Assembly (NCBI RefSeq): GCF_030316885.1
Contig: NZ_JASZYQ010000001.1
Span: 1,364,001 to 1,428,000, forward strand
Source: Variovorax jilinensis
GTDB lineage: Bacteria > Pseudomonadota > Gammaproteobacteria > Burkholderiales > Burkholderiaceae_C
DNA: 64,000 nt
Direction of reading: 5' to 3'
Shown here: positions 32,441-41,489 of the stretch, one piece after another
Position numbering within the stretch: the stretch's first letter is position 1
How the letters are laid out: every line of letters begins with the position of its first letter
Program-made: the position numbers and the translations under genes
Notes under the pieces: generated by a model
Told to the model about the DNA's origin: nothing
Seen by the model: only the letters and a program-made list of their open reading frames with translations
The model's database searches: none

Positions 32441-33340
32441 TCAGGCCGTCGGTTCGACGGCGTACTTCGCGAGCAAGTCGATCAGGCGCTGGGCCGCAGG
32501 AGAGATGTAGCCGCTGTCGCGGTAGGTCACGACCATGCGGCGGCGCATGGTCGTGGCAGGCAGCCTCACCTCGCGCAACGCGGCACCCGATCGGCCGGCC
32601 TGGAGATGCAGCCGCGAGATGAAGCTCAGCAGGCCCGTCTCGCCGATCAGGCTCGGCAGCATCAGCAGCATCGTGCTTTCGACCTGCACCAGCGGCCGCG
32701 AGAGACGGTGACGATCGAAGGTCTGGTCGAGCCAGTCACGGGTCGGCGCGCCGGGCGGCTGCAGCACCCATCGATGGCCCGTCAGGTCCTTCAGGCCGGG
32801 CCTGGGCTTGTCGAAGATGGCGTGCGACTCGGCAGCGGCCACCACGATGACGTCTTCGGCCAGGTATTGGGAGGCGTATCCGGCTTCCGCGGGGGCCTCC
32901 GTGCCGACCATCAGGTCGATGTCGCCGGCGCGCAGCAGCGGCTTCAGGACGTCGACCAGCGCCACCGTGGTACGCAGGGTGACGCCAGGTGCCTCGCGCA
33001 TCAGGTCGCGTGCGGCGGGGGGCAACAGGAACTGCGCCGCCGTCGGGACGATGCCGACCTTGATGTTGCCGGTCAGGCCGCGGCCGATGTCGCCGATCTC
33101 GCGGCGGGCGCTCTCGACATCGAAGCGCGTGCGCTGCGCCCACTTGAGCAGGGCCTTGCCGGCGGTGGTGAGCCGGATGCCGCGGCCGGTCTTCTCGAAG
33201 AGGGCGGCGCCGCAGGCTTCCTCGAGCCGCCGCACGCAGCTCGTCAATGCGGGCTGCGTGCGATGCAGGCGCTCGGCCGCCCGCCCCATGTGCTCGAGCT
33301 CGGCAATGACTTCGAAGTATTGAAGGTCGCGCAGATCCAG
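32441..33340 (-). CDS. LysR-family transcriptional regulator, probable CTG start
   Basis: A 299-residue LTTR if read from the CTG at 33340, giving L(M)DLRDLQYFEVIAELEHMGR, the standard N terminus of the family, with a GGAG site at the ideal seven-base distance. The HTH is AERLHRTQPALTSCVRRLEE. In-frame ATGs further upstream (33442, 33466) would add 34 to 42 residues of Arg/Pro-rich, unrelated sequence and have no ribosome binding site. It precedes the Bug receptor gene on the same strand and probably controls the receptor/aldolase/dehydrogenase genes. Confidence 0.85.
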   Translation of the reverse strand: MDLRDLQYFEVIAELEHMGRAAERLHRTQPALTSCVRRLEEACGAALFEKTGRGIRLTTAGKALLKWAQRTRFDVESARREIGDIGRGLTGNIKVGIVPTAAQFLLPPAARDLMREAPGVTLRTTVALVDVLKPLLRAGDIDLMVGTEAPAEAGYASQYLAEDVIVVAAAESHAIFDKPRPGLKDLTGHRWVLQPPGAPTRDWLDQTFDRHRLSRPLVQVESTMLLMLPSLIGETGLLSFISRLHLQAGRSGAALREVRLPATTMRRRMVVTYRDSGYISPAAQRLIDLLAKYAVEPTA

Positions 33341-33567
33341 GGTGAGGCTCCGTCGGGTCGGGATTGGCCGCGCGGAGGACTGTAATCCAGCGGCGGCCGG
33401 TCGGCGTGGGGGGTGGCAGACGGCACCGCGAAGGCGAAACATCCTGTTGCGTTGGAAAGTTGCCACGACCGATCGTTCGGGCTATTGCGGTACCGCTCCG
33501 CGAGGCATACGCTTGGCTTTCACCTGCTTTTTTCTCTTTCGCACGAAGCACTTACGCCCCAAATCGG

Positions 33568-33912
33568 ATGTTGGTTGTATCGTTCATCGTCGTCTGCCTG
33601 GTCAGTTGGGCGCTCAGCCTCCAATGGCGCATGGGCCAGGCAAGCTGCATCCGGGAGGAGCGCAACGGCCCTTGGGTGACCGAGGTGCGGCGGCGCGTCG
33701 TGATGGAGCGGCTTCCGCACCACGTGTCGGAGTTTCCCGTGCCGCGGGAACAGCGCTTCCTGGTGCGTCGCCTTGCCGGCGTCGTGGTCTGGCACAGGGA
33801 CATGAGCGTGGCGCTTCCGAACGCCGCATGCGATCACCTTGCCGAGATCACGCCCCTGGAATTCGATCGCGAATTCCCGAGCTGGCTGCGTCTGATCAAC
33901 GGCGCGAACTGA
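33568..33912 (+). CDS. small membrane-anchored protein of unknown function
   Basis: A 114-residue ORF: an N-terminal hydrophobic helix (MLVVSFIVVCLVSWALSL) without a clear cleavage site, followed by a soluble, Arg-rich domain with EERNGPWVTEVRRRVVMERLP and a Trp-His motif. No family is recognised. The codon use fits the genome (GC-rich third positions) and the reverse strand has no competing good frame, so it is probably a real gene. The region upstream (33341-33567) is shared with the divergent LysR gene. Confidence 0.55.
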   Translation: MLVVSFIVVCLVSWALSLQWRMGQASCIREERNGPWVTEVRRRVVMERLPHHVSEFPVPREQRFLVRRLAGVVVWHRDMSVALPNAACDHLAEITPLEFDREFPSWLRLINGAN

Positions 33913-34205
33913 TCGGAATCCCGGGGCGCCAGGCGGGGTGCGTCATCGCGCCGCCATCTGTGGCGAATACGCTCGTGCCGACGCCGGCTGCATCGTGCGG
34001 CCGGAAGCGCACAAGGATCGACATGGAAAGCTCGCCCATCTTCAGGATCATCACCACCACCGCGATTGCCTGGATGCTCGCCAGCGCGGCACAGACTCAG
34101 GTTCAGGCCGGATAAGGCCGGACCGCGCGCGGAGGTGCGCGCTGAAGGCTTCGTGCCGCGCATTCCCCGGACCGGAGATTTGCTGGCGGCCGGTGCGCGG
34201 ACGGC
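33913..34205. other. Sparse region with only tiny ORF candidates
   Basis: About 290 bases separate the small membrane-protein gene from the phosphonate-transporter operon. The only coding candidate is the 30-codon ORF at 34023-34115. After it comes a hairpin-prone GCGCGC/GCGCGC stretch near 34128-34145, which may end transcription from either side. No repeat or mobile sequence is visible. Confidence 0.5.
34023..34115 (+). CDS. possible 30-residue exported or membrane peptide
   Basis: An ORF of 30 codons starting five bases after AAGGA. The peptide (MESSPIFRIITTTAIAWMLA, then SAAQTQVQAG) looks like a bare signal peptide or a single membrane helix. Nothing else supports it, and chance occurrence is quite possible. 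Confidence 0.25.
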   Translation: MESSPIFRIITTTAIAWMLASAAQTQVQAG

Positions 34206-34286
34206 TCAGCTGGCTGCTGGCGGCCTTTCGTCTCGGGCCAGCCTCGCTTCGATGAGGTCGAAGCTCTGGCGTTGCGTCATGCTCAT
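34206..34286 (-). CDS. possible 26-residue peptide coupled to the phosphonate permease gene
   Basis: Its ATG overlaps the permease stop (ATGA), the arrangement used by real downstream genes in this operon. The peptide is MSMTQRQSFDLIEARLARDE plus six residues. It is far too short for any transporter component, so it is either the remnant of a deleted fourth gene or a small coupled peptide. Confidence 0.3.
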   Translation of the reverse strand: MSMTQRQSFDLIEARLARDERPPAAS

Positions 34287-35989
34287 CGGTCTCTCCAGGC
34301 CTGGGTCCGGGCGAGTGCCGATCGACCCGCCAGCGCGAACAGGCCGCGCCCGATGGCGGCCGTGACCATGATCAGCGACGCCATGGCCGCGGCTGGCGCC
34401 ACGTCGCCCGCATCGTCCATGTTCAGCACGGCGATCGCCGCCAGGGTGGTCTGAGGCGAATAGAGGAACACCACCGCCGACACTGTCGTCATCGCGTTGA
34501 CGAAGAAGTAGCCCGCGACGTTGAGCACGGCAGGCAGGGCCACCGGCAGGTGCACCCGCCACAGCGTGCGCCAGAAGGGGACGCCCATCGATTCGGCGAC
34601 CAGTTCGTACTCGCGGTCGAGCTGGCGCAGCGCGGTGAGCGAGGTCAGATGCGCCACCGAGAAGAAGTGGGCGACCGTGCAGATCACCAGGATCGCCATC
34701 CCGCCGTACAGCCCGCGCAGGGGATTCGACGGCGAGTTGAAGAAGAAGATGTAGCCCACGCCCAGCACCAGCCCGGGCACGGCGAGCGGCAGGTTGGCCA
34801 GCAGGTTCAGGGCTTCGCGGCCCAGCGCGAAGTGGCGCGGCTTTTCCACCAGGTAGGCCGAGAGAAAGGTGGCGGTCGCACCTGCCACCGCGGCGCCGAG
34901 GGCCAGCCGCAGCGAGTTGAAGTAGCTGTCCCAGCCACCGCCGTCCATGTTGCTGAAGTCGTAGTTCCTGAGCGACGGCGTGAGCTTGTAGGGCCAGTAG
35001 GACGCCAGCGAGGCGAACACCGCCATGCCGATCATCACCACGATGCACAGGGCGATCACGAGGCAGGCCGCGAGCAGGGCGCGGTCGCGCATCGCAACGG
35101 GCTCCGGCACATGCGGCGTGGCGCGTGCGGACAGGGCCGCCGCCTGCCGGCGGCGCACGCGGCGCTCGACCAGGAAGGACAGCACGGCCGGTATCAGCAG
35201 CACCAGGCCGACCACCGCGCCCATCTGGAAGTTCTGCTGCCCCACCACCTGCTTGTAGATGTCGGTCGCCAGCACGTTGGTCTGTCCGCCGACCACCTTC
35301 GGCACGCCGAAATCGGTGATGACCAGAACGAACACCACCATGCCGGCCACGATCAATCCGTAGCGGGAGGCGGGCAGGGTCACGGAGCGGAAGATGCGCC
35401 AGCGCGACGCACCCAGTGTCTGCGCGGCTTCGTACAGGCGGCCGTCTGACGTGGCCATCGCGGTGGTGAGGATCAGCAGCGCATGCGGCAGCGTCCAGAA
35501 CACCGAGCCGAGCACGATCCCCAGCGGGCCGTAGATCGACACATCGCCCAGCAGGCCCTTTAAGACGCCCTGGTTGCCGAACAGGTACACCAGGCTGATC
35601 GCCGGCAGCAGCGAGGGGGCGAGCAGCGGCATCAGCGCAATCGCGCGCAGCAGGCCCTTGCCGCGCATGCACGAGAGCGTGAGCCCGTAGGCATACACGT
35701 AGGCGATGCCGGTGCACAGCACCGCGCTCAGGGCCGCGATCCAGAGGCTGTTGAAGGCCGACCGGAGCAGCGCGGGGTTGTCGACGTAGCGTGCGAAATT
35801 GGCAAGGCCGACGAATGCGCCTGCGCGATCGAAGAAGCTCTGGCCGACCAGTGCGCCCACCGGTAGCGCGACGATCACGATCAGCACCGCCACGGCCAGG
35901 GCGACGCCGGCGCCGGTCAGCCAGCGCTCGCGGTCGAAGGCGCCGAGCGGGCGGGGAAGATCGGTCGGGCCGGCGATGATCGTCGACAC
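34283..35989 (-). CDS. 2-aminoethylphosphonate-type ABC transporter permease (fused double permease)
   Basis: A 568-residue protein made of two BPD-type permease halves with about twelve hydrophobic helices, as in the phosphonate/iron FbpB-like permeases. EAA-like loops are seen in both halves (EAAQTLGASRWRIFRSVTLPA and AESMGVPFWRTLWRVHLPVA). The first half begins at about residue 20 after a charged leader. The start is set at a GTG (35989) with GAGG upstream; a TTG at 36016 overlapping the ATPase stop would add nine residues. It forms the channel for the ATPase and binding protein encoded upstream. Confidence 0.88.
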   Translation of the reverse strand: MSTIIAGPTDLPRPLGAFDRERWLTGAGVALAVAVLIVIVALPVGALVGQSFFDRAGAFVGLANFARYVDNPALLRSAFNSLWIAALSAVLCTGIAYVYAYGLTLSCMRGKGLLRAIALMPLLAPSLLPAISLVYLFGNQGVLKGLLGDVSIYGPLGIVLGSVFWTLPHALLILTTAMATSDGRLYEAAQTLGASRWRIFRSVTLPASRYGLIVAGMVVFVLVITDFGVPKVVGGQTNVLATDIYKQVVGQQNFQMGAVVGLVLLIPAVLSFLVERRVRRRQAAALSARATPHVPEPVAMRDRALLAACLVIALCIVVMIGMAVFASLASYWPYKLTPSLRNYDFSNMDGGGWDSYFNSLRLALGAAVAGATATFLSAYLVEKPRHFALGREALNLLANLPLAVPGLVLGVGYIFFFNSPSNPLRGLYGGMAILVICTVAHFFSVAHLTSLTALRQLDREYELVAESMGVPFWRTLWRVHLPVALPAVLNVAGYFFVNAMTTVSAVVFLYSPQTTLAAIAVLNMDDAGDVAPAAAMASLIMVTAAIGRGLFALAGRSALARTQAWRDR

Positions 35990-36012
35990 GGGCGTGGCCT
36001 CGGGGCGGGCGC

Positions 36013-37080
<1,068 letters not shown>

Positions 37081-37090
37081 GCCCGGATCG

Positions 37091-38125
37091 TCACAGGGGC
37101 GCCTTCTTCTCGGACTTCGACTCGTAGCGCTTGGACCATTCGGTCAGGATGCGGTCGCGATTGGCGGCGGCCCAGACGAAGTCGTTCTTGGCCAGCAGTT
37201 TCTCGACGTCGCCAGGCACGAATTCCAGCTTCTCCTGGATGCCCGGCAGCGCGAGCACGGCGAAGTTCTTCGCATAGAGCTCGTTCGCCTGCCTGGTCAC
37301 GGCCCAGTCGGCCAGCGCCTTGGCGGCTTCGGGCTTCTTCGTCGTCTTCATCACGCCGGTGGCTTCCATGTCCCAGCCGAGGCCTTCCTTCGGCAGCACG
37401 ATGTCGATCGGCGCACCGTCGCGCTTGGTCTTGTTGGCGCGGTACTCGAAGGACATGCCGACGGCGAACTCGCCGGCGCCGGCCTGGCGGCAGGGCTTGC
37501 TGCCGGACTGGCTGTAGATGCCGATGTTCTGGTGCAGGGCGTCCATGTACTGCCAGGCCTTCTCCTCGCCCATCATCTGGATCCAGCCCGAGACCATCAG
37601 GTAGCCGGTGCCGGAGGCGGCCGGGCTCGGCATGGTGATCTGGCCCTTGTAGACGGGGTTGGCGAGGTCGGCCCAGCTCGTGGGCTTGGGCAGGTTCTTC
37701 TTCTGTGCCTCGACCGTGTTGAAGCACAGGGCGGAAGACCACACGTCCATGCCGACCCACTTGGGCGGGTTGGCGCTGTCGCGCATCGACGGCTTGATGG
37801 CTTCCAGGCCCTTCGGCGCGTAGGGCTGCAGCATGCCCTCCTTGTCGAGCAGCATCAGCGAGGTGGCGGCCAGGCCCCAGACGATGTCGGCCTGCGGGTT
37901 GGCCTTCTCGGCCAGCAGCTTGGCCGTGACGATGCCGGTGGAATCGCGCACGAACTTCAGTTCGATCGACGGGTTGTCCTTCTCGAAGGCCGACTTGTAG
38001 GCCTGCACCTGGTCGGCCTCGAGCGCGGTGTAGACCAGCAGTTCGGTCCGGCCCTGGGCCGATGCGCCCAGGCCGATGGTCAGCAAGGCGGCAGGCAGTG
38101 CCCATTGAAGAGTGCGATGCAACAT
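37091..38125 (-). CDS. 2-aminoethylphosphonate-type ABC transporter substrate-binding protein
   Basis: A 344-residue periplasmic protein. The signal peptide (MLHRTLQWALPAALLTIGLG, cleavage after ASAQ) is followed by TELLVYTALEADQVQAYKSA, the start shared with AepX/PhnS2-type receptors, and PNWVGMD-like and PSPAASGTGYLMVSGW segments. Iron receptors of the same fold carry paired tyrosines near residue 195; here the region reads ANKTKRDG and GSKPCRQAG, so phosphonate is favoured. No phosphonoacetaldehyde hydrolase or transaminase gene is in the window. The start at 38125 follows an AGAGGAAATCC site. Confidence 0.85.
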   Translation of the reverse strand: MLHRTLQWALPAALLTIGLGASAQGRTELLVYTALEADQVQAYKSAFEKDNPSIELKFVRDSTGIVTAKLLAEKANPQADIVWGLAATSLMLLDKEGMLQPYAPKGLEAIKPSMRDSANPPKWVGMDVWSSALCFNTVEAQKKNLPKPTSWADLANPVYKGQITMPSPAASGTGYLMVSGWIQMMGEEKAWQYMDALHQNIGIYSQSGSKPCRQAGAGEFAVGMSFEYRANKTKRDGAPIDIVLPKEGLGWDMEATGVMKTTKKPEAAKALADWAVTRQANELYAKNFAVLALPGIQEKLEFVPGDVEKLLAKNDFVWAAANRDRILTEWSKRYESKSEKKAPL

Positions 38126-38251
38126 GGATTTCCTCTGAAAGTGATGGCAGGTGCGCGCCCGCCTTCCGGCGCCACGCAAAACCTGCGGATCATCCGCAGC
38201 GGATATGACAGGCGTTTGTCAGTTGGCGCCGCGGCCGATGCCGCGCCGGGA

Positions 38252-38271
38252 ATCCCGAGGCGATTCGGGAT
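38252..38271 (+). promoter_or_regulatory. Hairpin in the corA leader
   Basis: ATCCCGA (38252-38258) and TCGGGAT (38265-38271) pair perfectly around a 6-base loop. It lies five bases before the short ORF that leads into corA, about 90 bases before the corA start. No T-run follows, so it is a candidate regulatory element rather than a terminator. Confidence 0.35.
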
Positions 38272-38275
38272 CAGA

Positions 38276-38368
38276 ATGGACGCCATGCCGAAGAAAAAAC
38301 CAGACGCCACCCGGCTGCCGGGCCGCGACGACCTTCAGTTCACCTCGTCTCGTTGCATCGCATGCTGA
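38276..38368 (+). CDS. possible leader peptide upstream of corA
   Basis: A 30-codon ORF from ATG 38276 (or 27 codons from 38285) whose TGA lies inside the first codons of corA (the two overlap by seven bases, ATGCTGA). The peptide is basic, MDAMPKKKPDATRLPGRDDL, then QFTSSRCIAC. Overlapping translation and the preceding hairpin suggest a leader that could couple corA translation to magnesium or ribosome behaviour, as is known for some enteric magnesium genes. The evidence is positional only. Confidence 0.3.
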   Translation: MDAMPKKKPDATRLPGRDDLQFTSSRCIAC

Positions 38369-39336
38369 TCAATTGCGTCGCCTACGACAACGGCTCCAAG
38401 CTGGCGGACATCCCGGTGGCCGACATCAGCGAGTTCATCGCGCGGCCCGGTTGCTTCGTGTGGGTGGCGCTCGCCGATGCGTCGCCCGCCGAACTCGAGG
38501 AGATGCGCGAAGAGTTCGGTCTTCACGAGTTGGCCGTCGAGGATGCGCAGCACGGTCACCAGCGCCCGAAGATCGAGGAGTACGGCACGTCGCTGTTCGT
38601 GGTCATGCACCTGCTGGAACCCGAGCCGGACCAGCCCGGCGCCTTCAGCGTCGGCGAGGTCGATGTCTTCGTCGGCCCCAACTACATCCTGTCGGTGCGC
38701 AACCGCAGCAGGCAGGGCTTCCTCGGCGTCAGGGCACGCTGCGAGCGCGAACCCGAACTGCTGCGCCACGGTTCCGGCTTCGTGCTCTATGCGCTGATGG
38801 ATGCGGTGGTCGATCGCTACTTCCCGATCATCGACGCCCTCGAGGTCGAGCTGGAGCGGATCGAGCAGCAGATCTTCAACAAGGGTGCCGCGCGGGAAAG
38901 CATCAAGCAGCTGTACGACCTCAAGCAGCGCACCCTGGTGCTCAAGCGTGCCGTCGCCCCGCTGCTGGAGGGCGCGGGCAAGCTGCACGGGGGCCGCGTG
39001 CCGCAGATCTGCGTCGGATCCCAGGAGTACTTCCGGGACGTGATGGACCATCTGCTGCGGATCAACGGCCTGATCGACGGCATGCGCGAGACCATCGGCA
39101 CGGCGATCCAGGTCAATTTCTCGATGGTCACGATCGAGGACAACGAAGTGACGAAGCGGCTGGCGGCCTGGGCCAGCATCTTTGCCGTCTGCACCGCGTT
39201 CGTCGGCGTCTGGGGCATGAACTTCGATCAGATGCCGGAGCTGAAATGGCGCTACGGCTACCCGGCCGCGCTGCTGCTCATTGCCAGCGTGTGCGGCTAC
39301 CTGTACTACCGGTTTCGTCGGGCAGGGTGGGTATAG
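38362..39336 (+). CDS. corA: CorA family magnesium/cobalt transporter
   Basis: A 324-residue channel subunit. The C-terminal pair of helices carries the family's VWGMNFDQMPEL loop (GMN plus the MPEL extracellular end, about residues 289-300) and a basic cytoplasmic tail. The N-terminal part is the acidic alpha/beta domain and a long stalk helix (IEQQIFNKGAARESIKQLYD). It imports Mg2+ as a pentamer. ATG 38362 is chosen over a TTG nine bases upstream. An MgtC-like gene follows 66 bases later on the same strand, suggesting a small magnesium-homeostasis unit. Confidence 0.93.
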   Translation: MLINCVAYDNGSKLADIPVADISEFIARPGCFVWVALADASPAELEEMREEFGLHELAVEDAQHGHQRPKIEEYGTSLFVVMHLLEPEPDQPGAFSVGEVDVFVGPNYILSVRNRSRQGFLGVRARCEREPELLRHGSGFVLYALMDAVVDRYFPIIDALEVELERIEQQIFNKGAARESIKQLYDLKQRTLVLKRAVAPLLEGAGKLHGGRVPQICVGSQEYFRDVMDHLLRINGLIDGMRETIGTAIQVNFSMVTIEDNEVTKRLAAWASIFAVCTAFVGVWGMNFDQMPELKWRYGYPAALLLIASVCGYLYYRFRRAGWV

Positions 39337-39402
39337 GCGCTGCCGCTCGCCGCCGCGGCGCGGGTGCCGCGGGTGTCACGAATCCATGTGCACAATCGCG
39401 CG

Positions 39403-40122
39403 ATGCAAGCGTTGCATTACTTCAATCCGCAGTCGATCCTCGACACCCTGGTCAGCGTCGGGGCCGCCTTCGTCCTCGGCAGCCTGATCGGGCTCGAGCG
39501 TCAGGTGCGCCAGCGCACGGCAGGCCTTCGGACCAATACGCTGGTGGCGGTGGGTGCGGCCGTGTTCGTCGACCTGGCCCAGGGGCTGACGGGCAACGAG
39601 GGGGCGGTCCGGGTCATCGCCTACGTGGTGTCGGGCGTCGGCTTCCTCGGCGCCGGCGCCATCATGAAGGAGGGCATCAACGTCACCGGCATCAACACCG
39701 CGGCCACCCTCTGGGGCTCGGCCGCGGTCGGTGCCTGTGCCGGCGCCGACCGCATCGTCGAAGCCTTCGTCGCGGCGTCGTTCGTGCTGGCCGCCAACAC
39801 CTTGCTGCGACCGGTGGCCGACCGCATCAACCGCAACCCGCTGGACGAGGAAAGCCGCGAGTCCAGCTACACCGTGCAGGTGATCTGCCACGGCCGGGAG
39901 CGCGCCGTCGTGCATGACCGCCTGATCGAATGGCTGGAGGCAGACGGATACCCGGCGCGCCATGTCGAGCAGATTCCCTTCGGCCGCGAGGACGTGCATA
40001 TCCAGGCCATCCTCTATGCGACCTCCGTCGTCCCGGAACAGCTCGATGCAGTGATGGAGAGGGTCGAGCAGATGCCCGGCGTGACGCATGCGTTCTGGAG
40101 CGCCAGCGCGCAGGACGGATAG
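39403..40122 (+). CDS. MgtC/SapB family membrane protein
   Basis: A 239-residue protein with four or five N-terminal helices containing the family signatures GSLIGLERQVRQRTAGLRTN (about 21-40) and VSGVGFLGAGAIMKEG, followed by GINTAATLWGSAAVGACAG. A soluble ACT-like C-terminal domain (about 150-239) is present. MgtC proteins modulate the F-ATPase and phosphate balance under magnesium limitation; many homologues are of unknown role. It is just downstream of corA. The start ATG has no visible ribosome binding site, so an upstream GTG at 39364 remains possible. Confidence 0.88.
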   Translation: MQALHYFNPQSILDTLVSVGAAFVLGSLIGLERQVRQRTAGLRTNTLVAVGAAVFVDLAQGLTGNEGAVRVIAYVVSGVGFLGAGAIMKEGINVTGINTAATLWGSAAVGACAGADRIVEAFVAASFVLAANTLLRPVADRINRNPLDEESRESSYTVQVICHGRERAVVHDRLIEWLEADGYPARHVEQIPFGREDVHIQAILYATSVVPEQLDAVMERVEQMPGVTHAFWSASAQDG

Positions 40123-40214
40123 TCGTCGGATGCCGATGCGGCGCGCGCCAGGCCGGCTGCTGCGCAAAGCTGCCGTCTCCCTTCGTTCGCGATCGCGCTA
40201 CATTGCAGATCACC

Positions 40215-40982
40215 ATGTGCAGCCACTACCAGGCCGAGAAGCGGCGCAAGCAGATCGAGCGGCGCTTCGGCATCCGCCTTCCGCCCGATTGGGAGCCGCC
40301 GCCGGGCGGCCTGCACGTCTATCCGACGCAGCTGGCGCCGTTCATCCGCCGACCGCCCGAGCGCGAATCGGGCGACGAGGCGGTGCCGCCGTTCGAGGTA
40401 GTCGAGGGCCGCTTCGGCCTGCTGCCGGGCTTTGCGAAGGACCTGAAGTTCGGCCTGCGCACCTACAACGCGCGCGTCGAGACGGTGGACCAGCTCGCGA
40501 GCTTCAAGCACGCCTGGGCCCGGGCCCGGCACTGCATCGTGCCGTGCGAGGCGATCTACGAGCCCGACTGGCGTTCCGGCTCGCACGTGCCGACCCGCTT
40601 CACCGCCGCGAACGACGACATGCTGGGCGTGGCCGGCCTGTGGGCGCCCTGGAAGGACCCGGCCACCGGTGCATGGGTGAACAGCTTCACGATGCTGACG
40701 ATCAATGCCGACGACCATCCGCTGTTCCGGCACATGCACAGGCCGGACGCCAGCCGTGCGGCCGATCAGCAGGACAAGCGCATGGTCGTGATCCTGCCCG
40801 AGGCCCGGTACGAGGAATGGCTGGACGCGCCGGTGCAGCAGGCGATGAGCTTCATGAACCAGTTCCCGGCCGACCGGCTCGCGATGGTGGCCGAGCCCCT
40901 GCCTCCAAAGCCGCCGAAGGCCGCGCGCCAGGCCGTCGCATCGCCTGCCACGGCGCCGCCGGAGCAGCCCGGCCTGTTCTGA
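40215..40982 (+). CDS. SOS response-associated peptidase (SRAP, YedK/HMCES family)
   Basis: A 255-residue SRAP protein that crosslinks to abasic sites in single-stranded DNA. Catalytic Cys2 is present immediately after the initiator Met (MCSHYQ), which firmly fixes the start at 40215. The other active-site residues are the Asn in TYNARVETV (about 88), the Glu in PCEAIYEP (about 116) and the His in FRHMHRPD. The canonical CxGFYEW is altered to CEAIYEP here. A Pro/Ala-rich tail of 25 residues ends the protein. Confidence 0.93.
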   Translation: MCSHYQAEKRRKQIERRFGIRLPPDWEPPPGGLHVYPTQLAPFIRRPPERESGDEAVPPFEVVEGRFGLLPGFAKDLKFGLRTYNARVETVDQLASFKHAWARARHCIVPCEAIYEPDWRSGSHVPTRFTAANDDMLGVAGLWAPWKDPATGAWVNSFTMLTINADDHPLFRHMHRPDASRAADQQDKRMVVILPEARYEEWLDAPVQQAMSFMNQFPADRLAMVAEPLPPKPPKAARQAVASPATAPPEQPGLF

Positions 40983-41061
40983 AGCAGCAGGGCGCCTGGC
41001 GCCCCGTCAACCGGCCACTTGGCGTATGGGAAAGCCTCCGGCCGTTCGGCAGAATGCTGCG

Positions 41062-41277
41062 ATGGAATCACTGGACGGCCTCGACGACGAGGAACTCGCT
41101 TCGTCGGCCTACGTGTGGCGCATGCGTGCGCGGCAGGGTGACCGACAGGCCAACGAGATCGCGCAGGCGATGGAGGCGGAGCTGCGGCGACGGCTGGGAT
41201 CGACGCCCTCGATGAGCGGACCGCTCGAACTCTTGCCCCAGGTCAAGCCCAAGGCACCCTGGTGGCGCTTCTGGTAG
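41062..41277 (+). CDS. small conserved-looking protein of unknown function
   Basis: A 71-residue acidic ORF: MESLDGLDDEELASSAYVWR, a mid-section helix NEIAQAMEAELRRRL, and a Trp-rich end, KAPWWRFW. Coding is supported by codon bias and by the short spacing to neighbours. I do not recognise a named family; similar short proteins beside SRAP and PPK2 genes seem common in Comamonadaceae, but that is memory, not evidence from here. Confidence 0.6.
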   Translation: MESLDGLDDEELASSAYVWRMRARQGDRQANEIAQAMEAELRRRLGSTPSMSGPLELLPQVKPKAPWWRFW

Positions 41278-41311
41278 GGGCGCGACCGTCTGCGCGGGCT
41301 AACATCCGCGC

Positions 41312-41479
41312 ATGCCCGAACTCACCCTGGAATCCGCCTTCGTCGTCGCGATCGTCTTCGCAGCCATCATGACCGTGGGTTTTGCATGGCGCGAGCGGCG
41401 CTGGGGCCCGGCGCTCATGATGGTCGGCATCGTGGGGTTCCTGGCCATCATCGCCTACGGCATCGTGCCTCGATTCTGA
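41312..41479 (+). CDS. 55-residue membrane protein with two helices
   Basis: A short ORF with two hydrophobic helices: FVVAIVFAAIMTVGFAW and ALMMVGIVGFLAIIAYGIV, joined by a basic loop RERRWGP, ending PRF. It sits 34 bases after the preceding small gene and converges with the PPK2 gene. The topology (two helices with a positively charged hinge) is that of small stress or membrane regulators. No close family is recognised. Confidence 0.55.
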   Translation: MPELTLESAFVVAIVFAAIMTVGFAWRERRWGPALMMVGIVGFLAIIAYGIVPRF

Positions 41480-41489
41480 GCGCCCCGGT

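Noticed and set aside
33364..33567. Longer start for the small protein that ends at 33912
   Set aside because: The 68 upstream codons are Arg/Val-rich shadow sequence over the LysR promoter; the Met at 33568 begins a proper membrane helix.
37091..38125. Iron(III) receptor of the FbpA type as an alternative for the binding protein
   Set aside because: The paired tyrosines that bind iron are not evident in the expected C-terminal region, whereas the opening YTALEADQVQAYK fits the aminoethylphosphonate group; kept only as a fallback.
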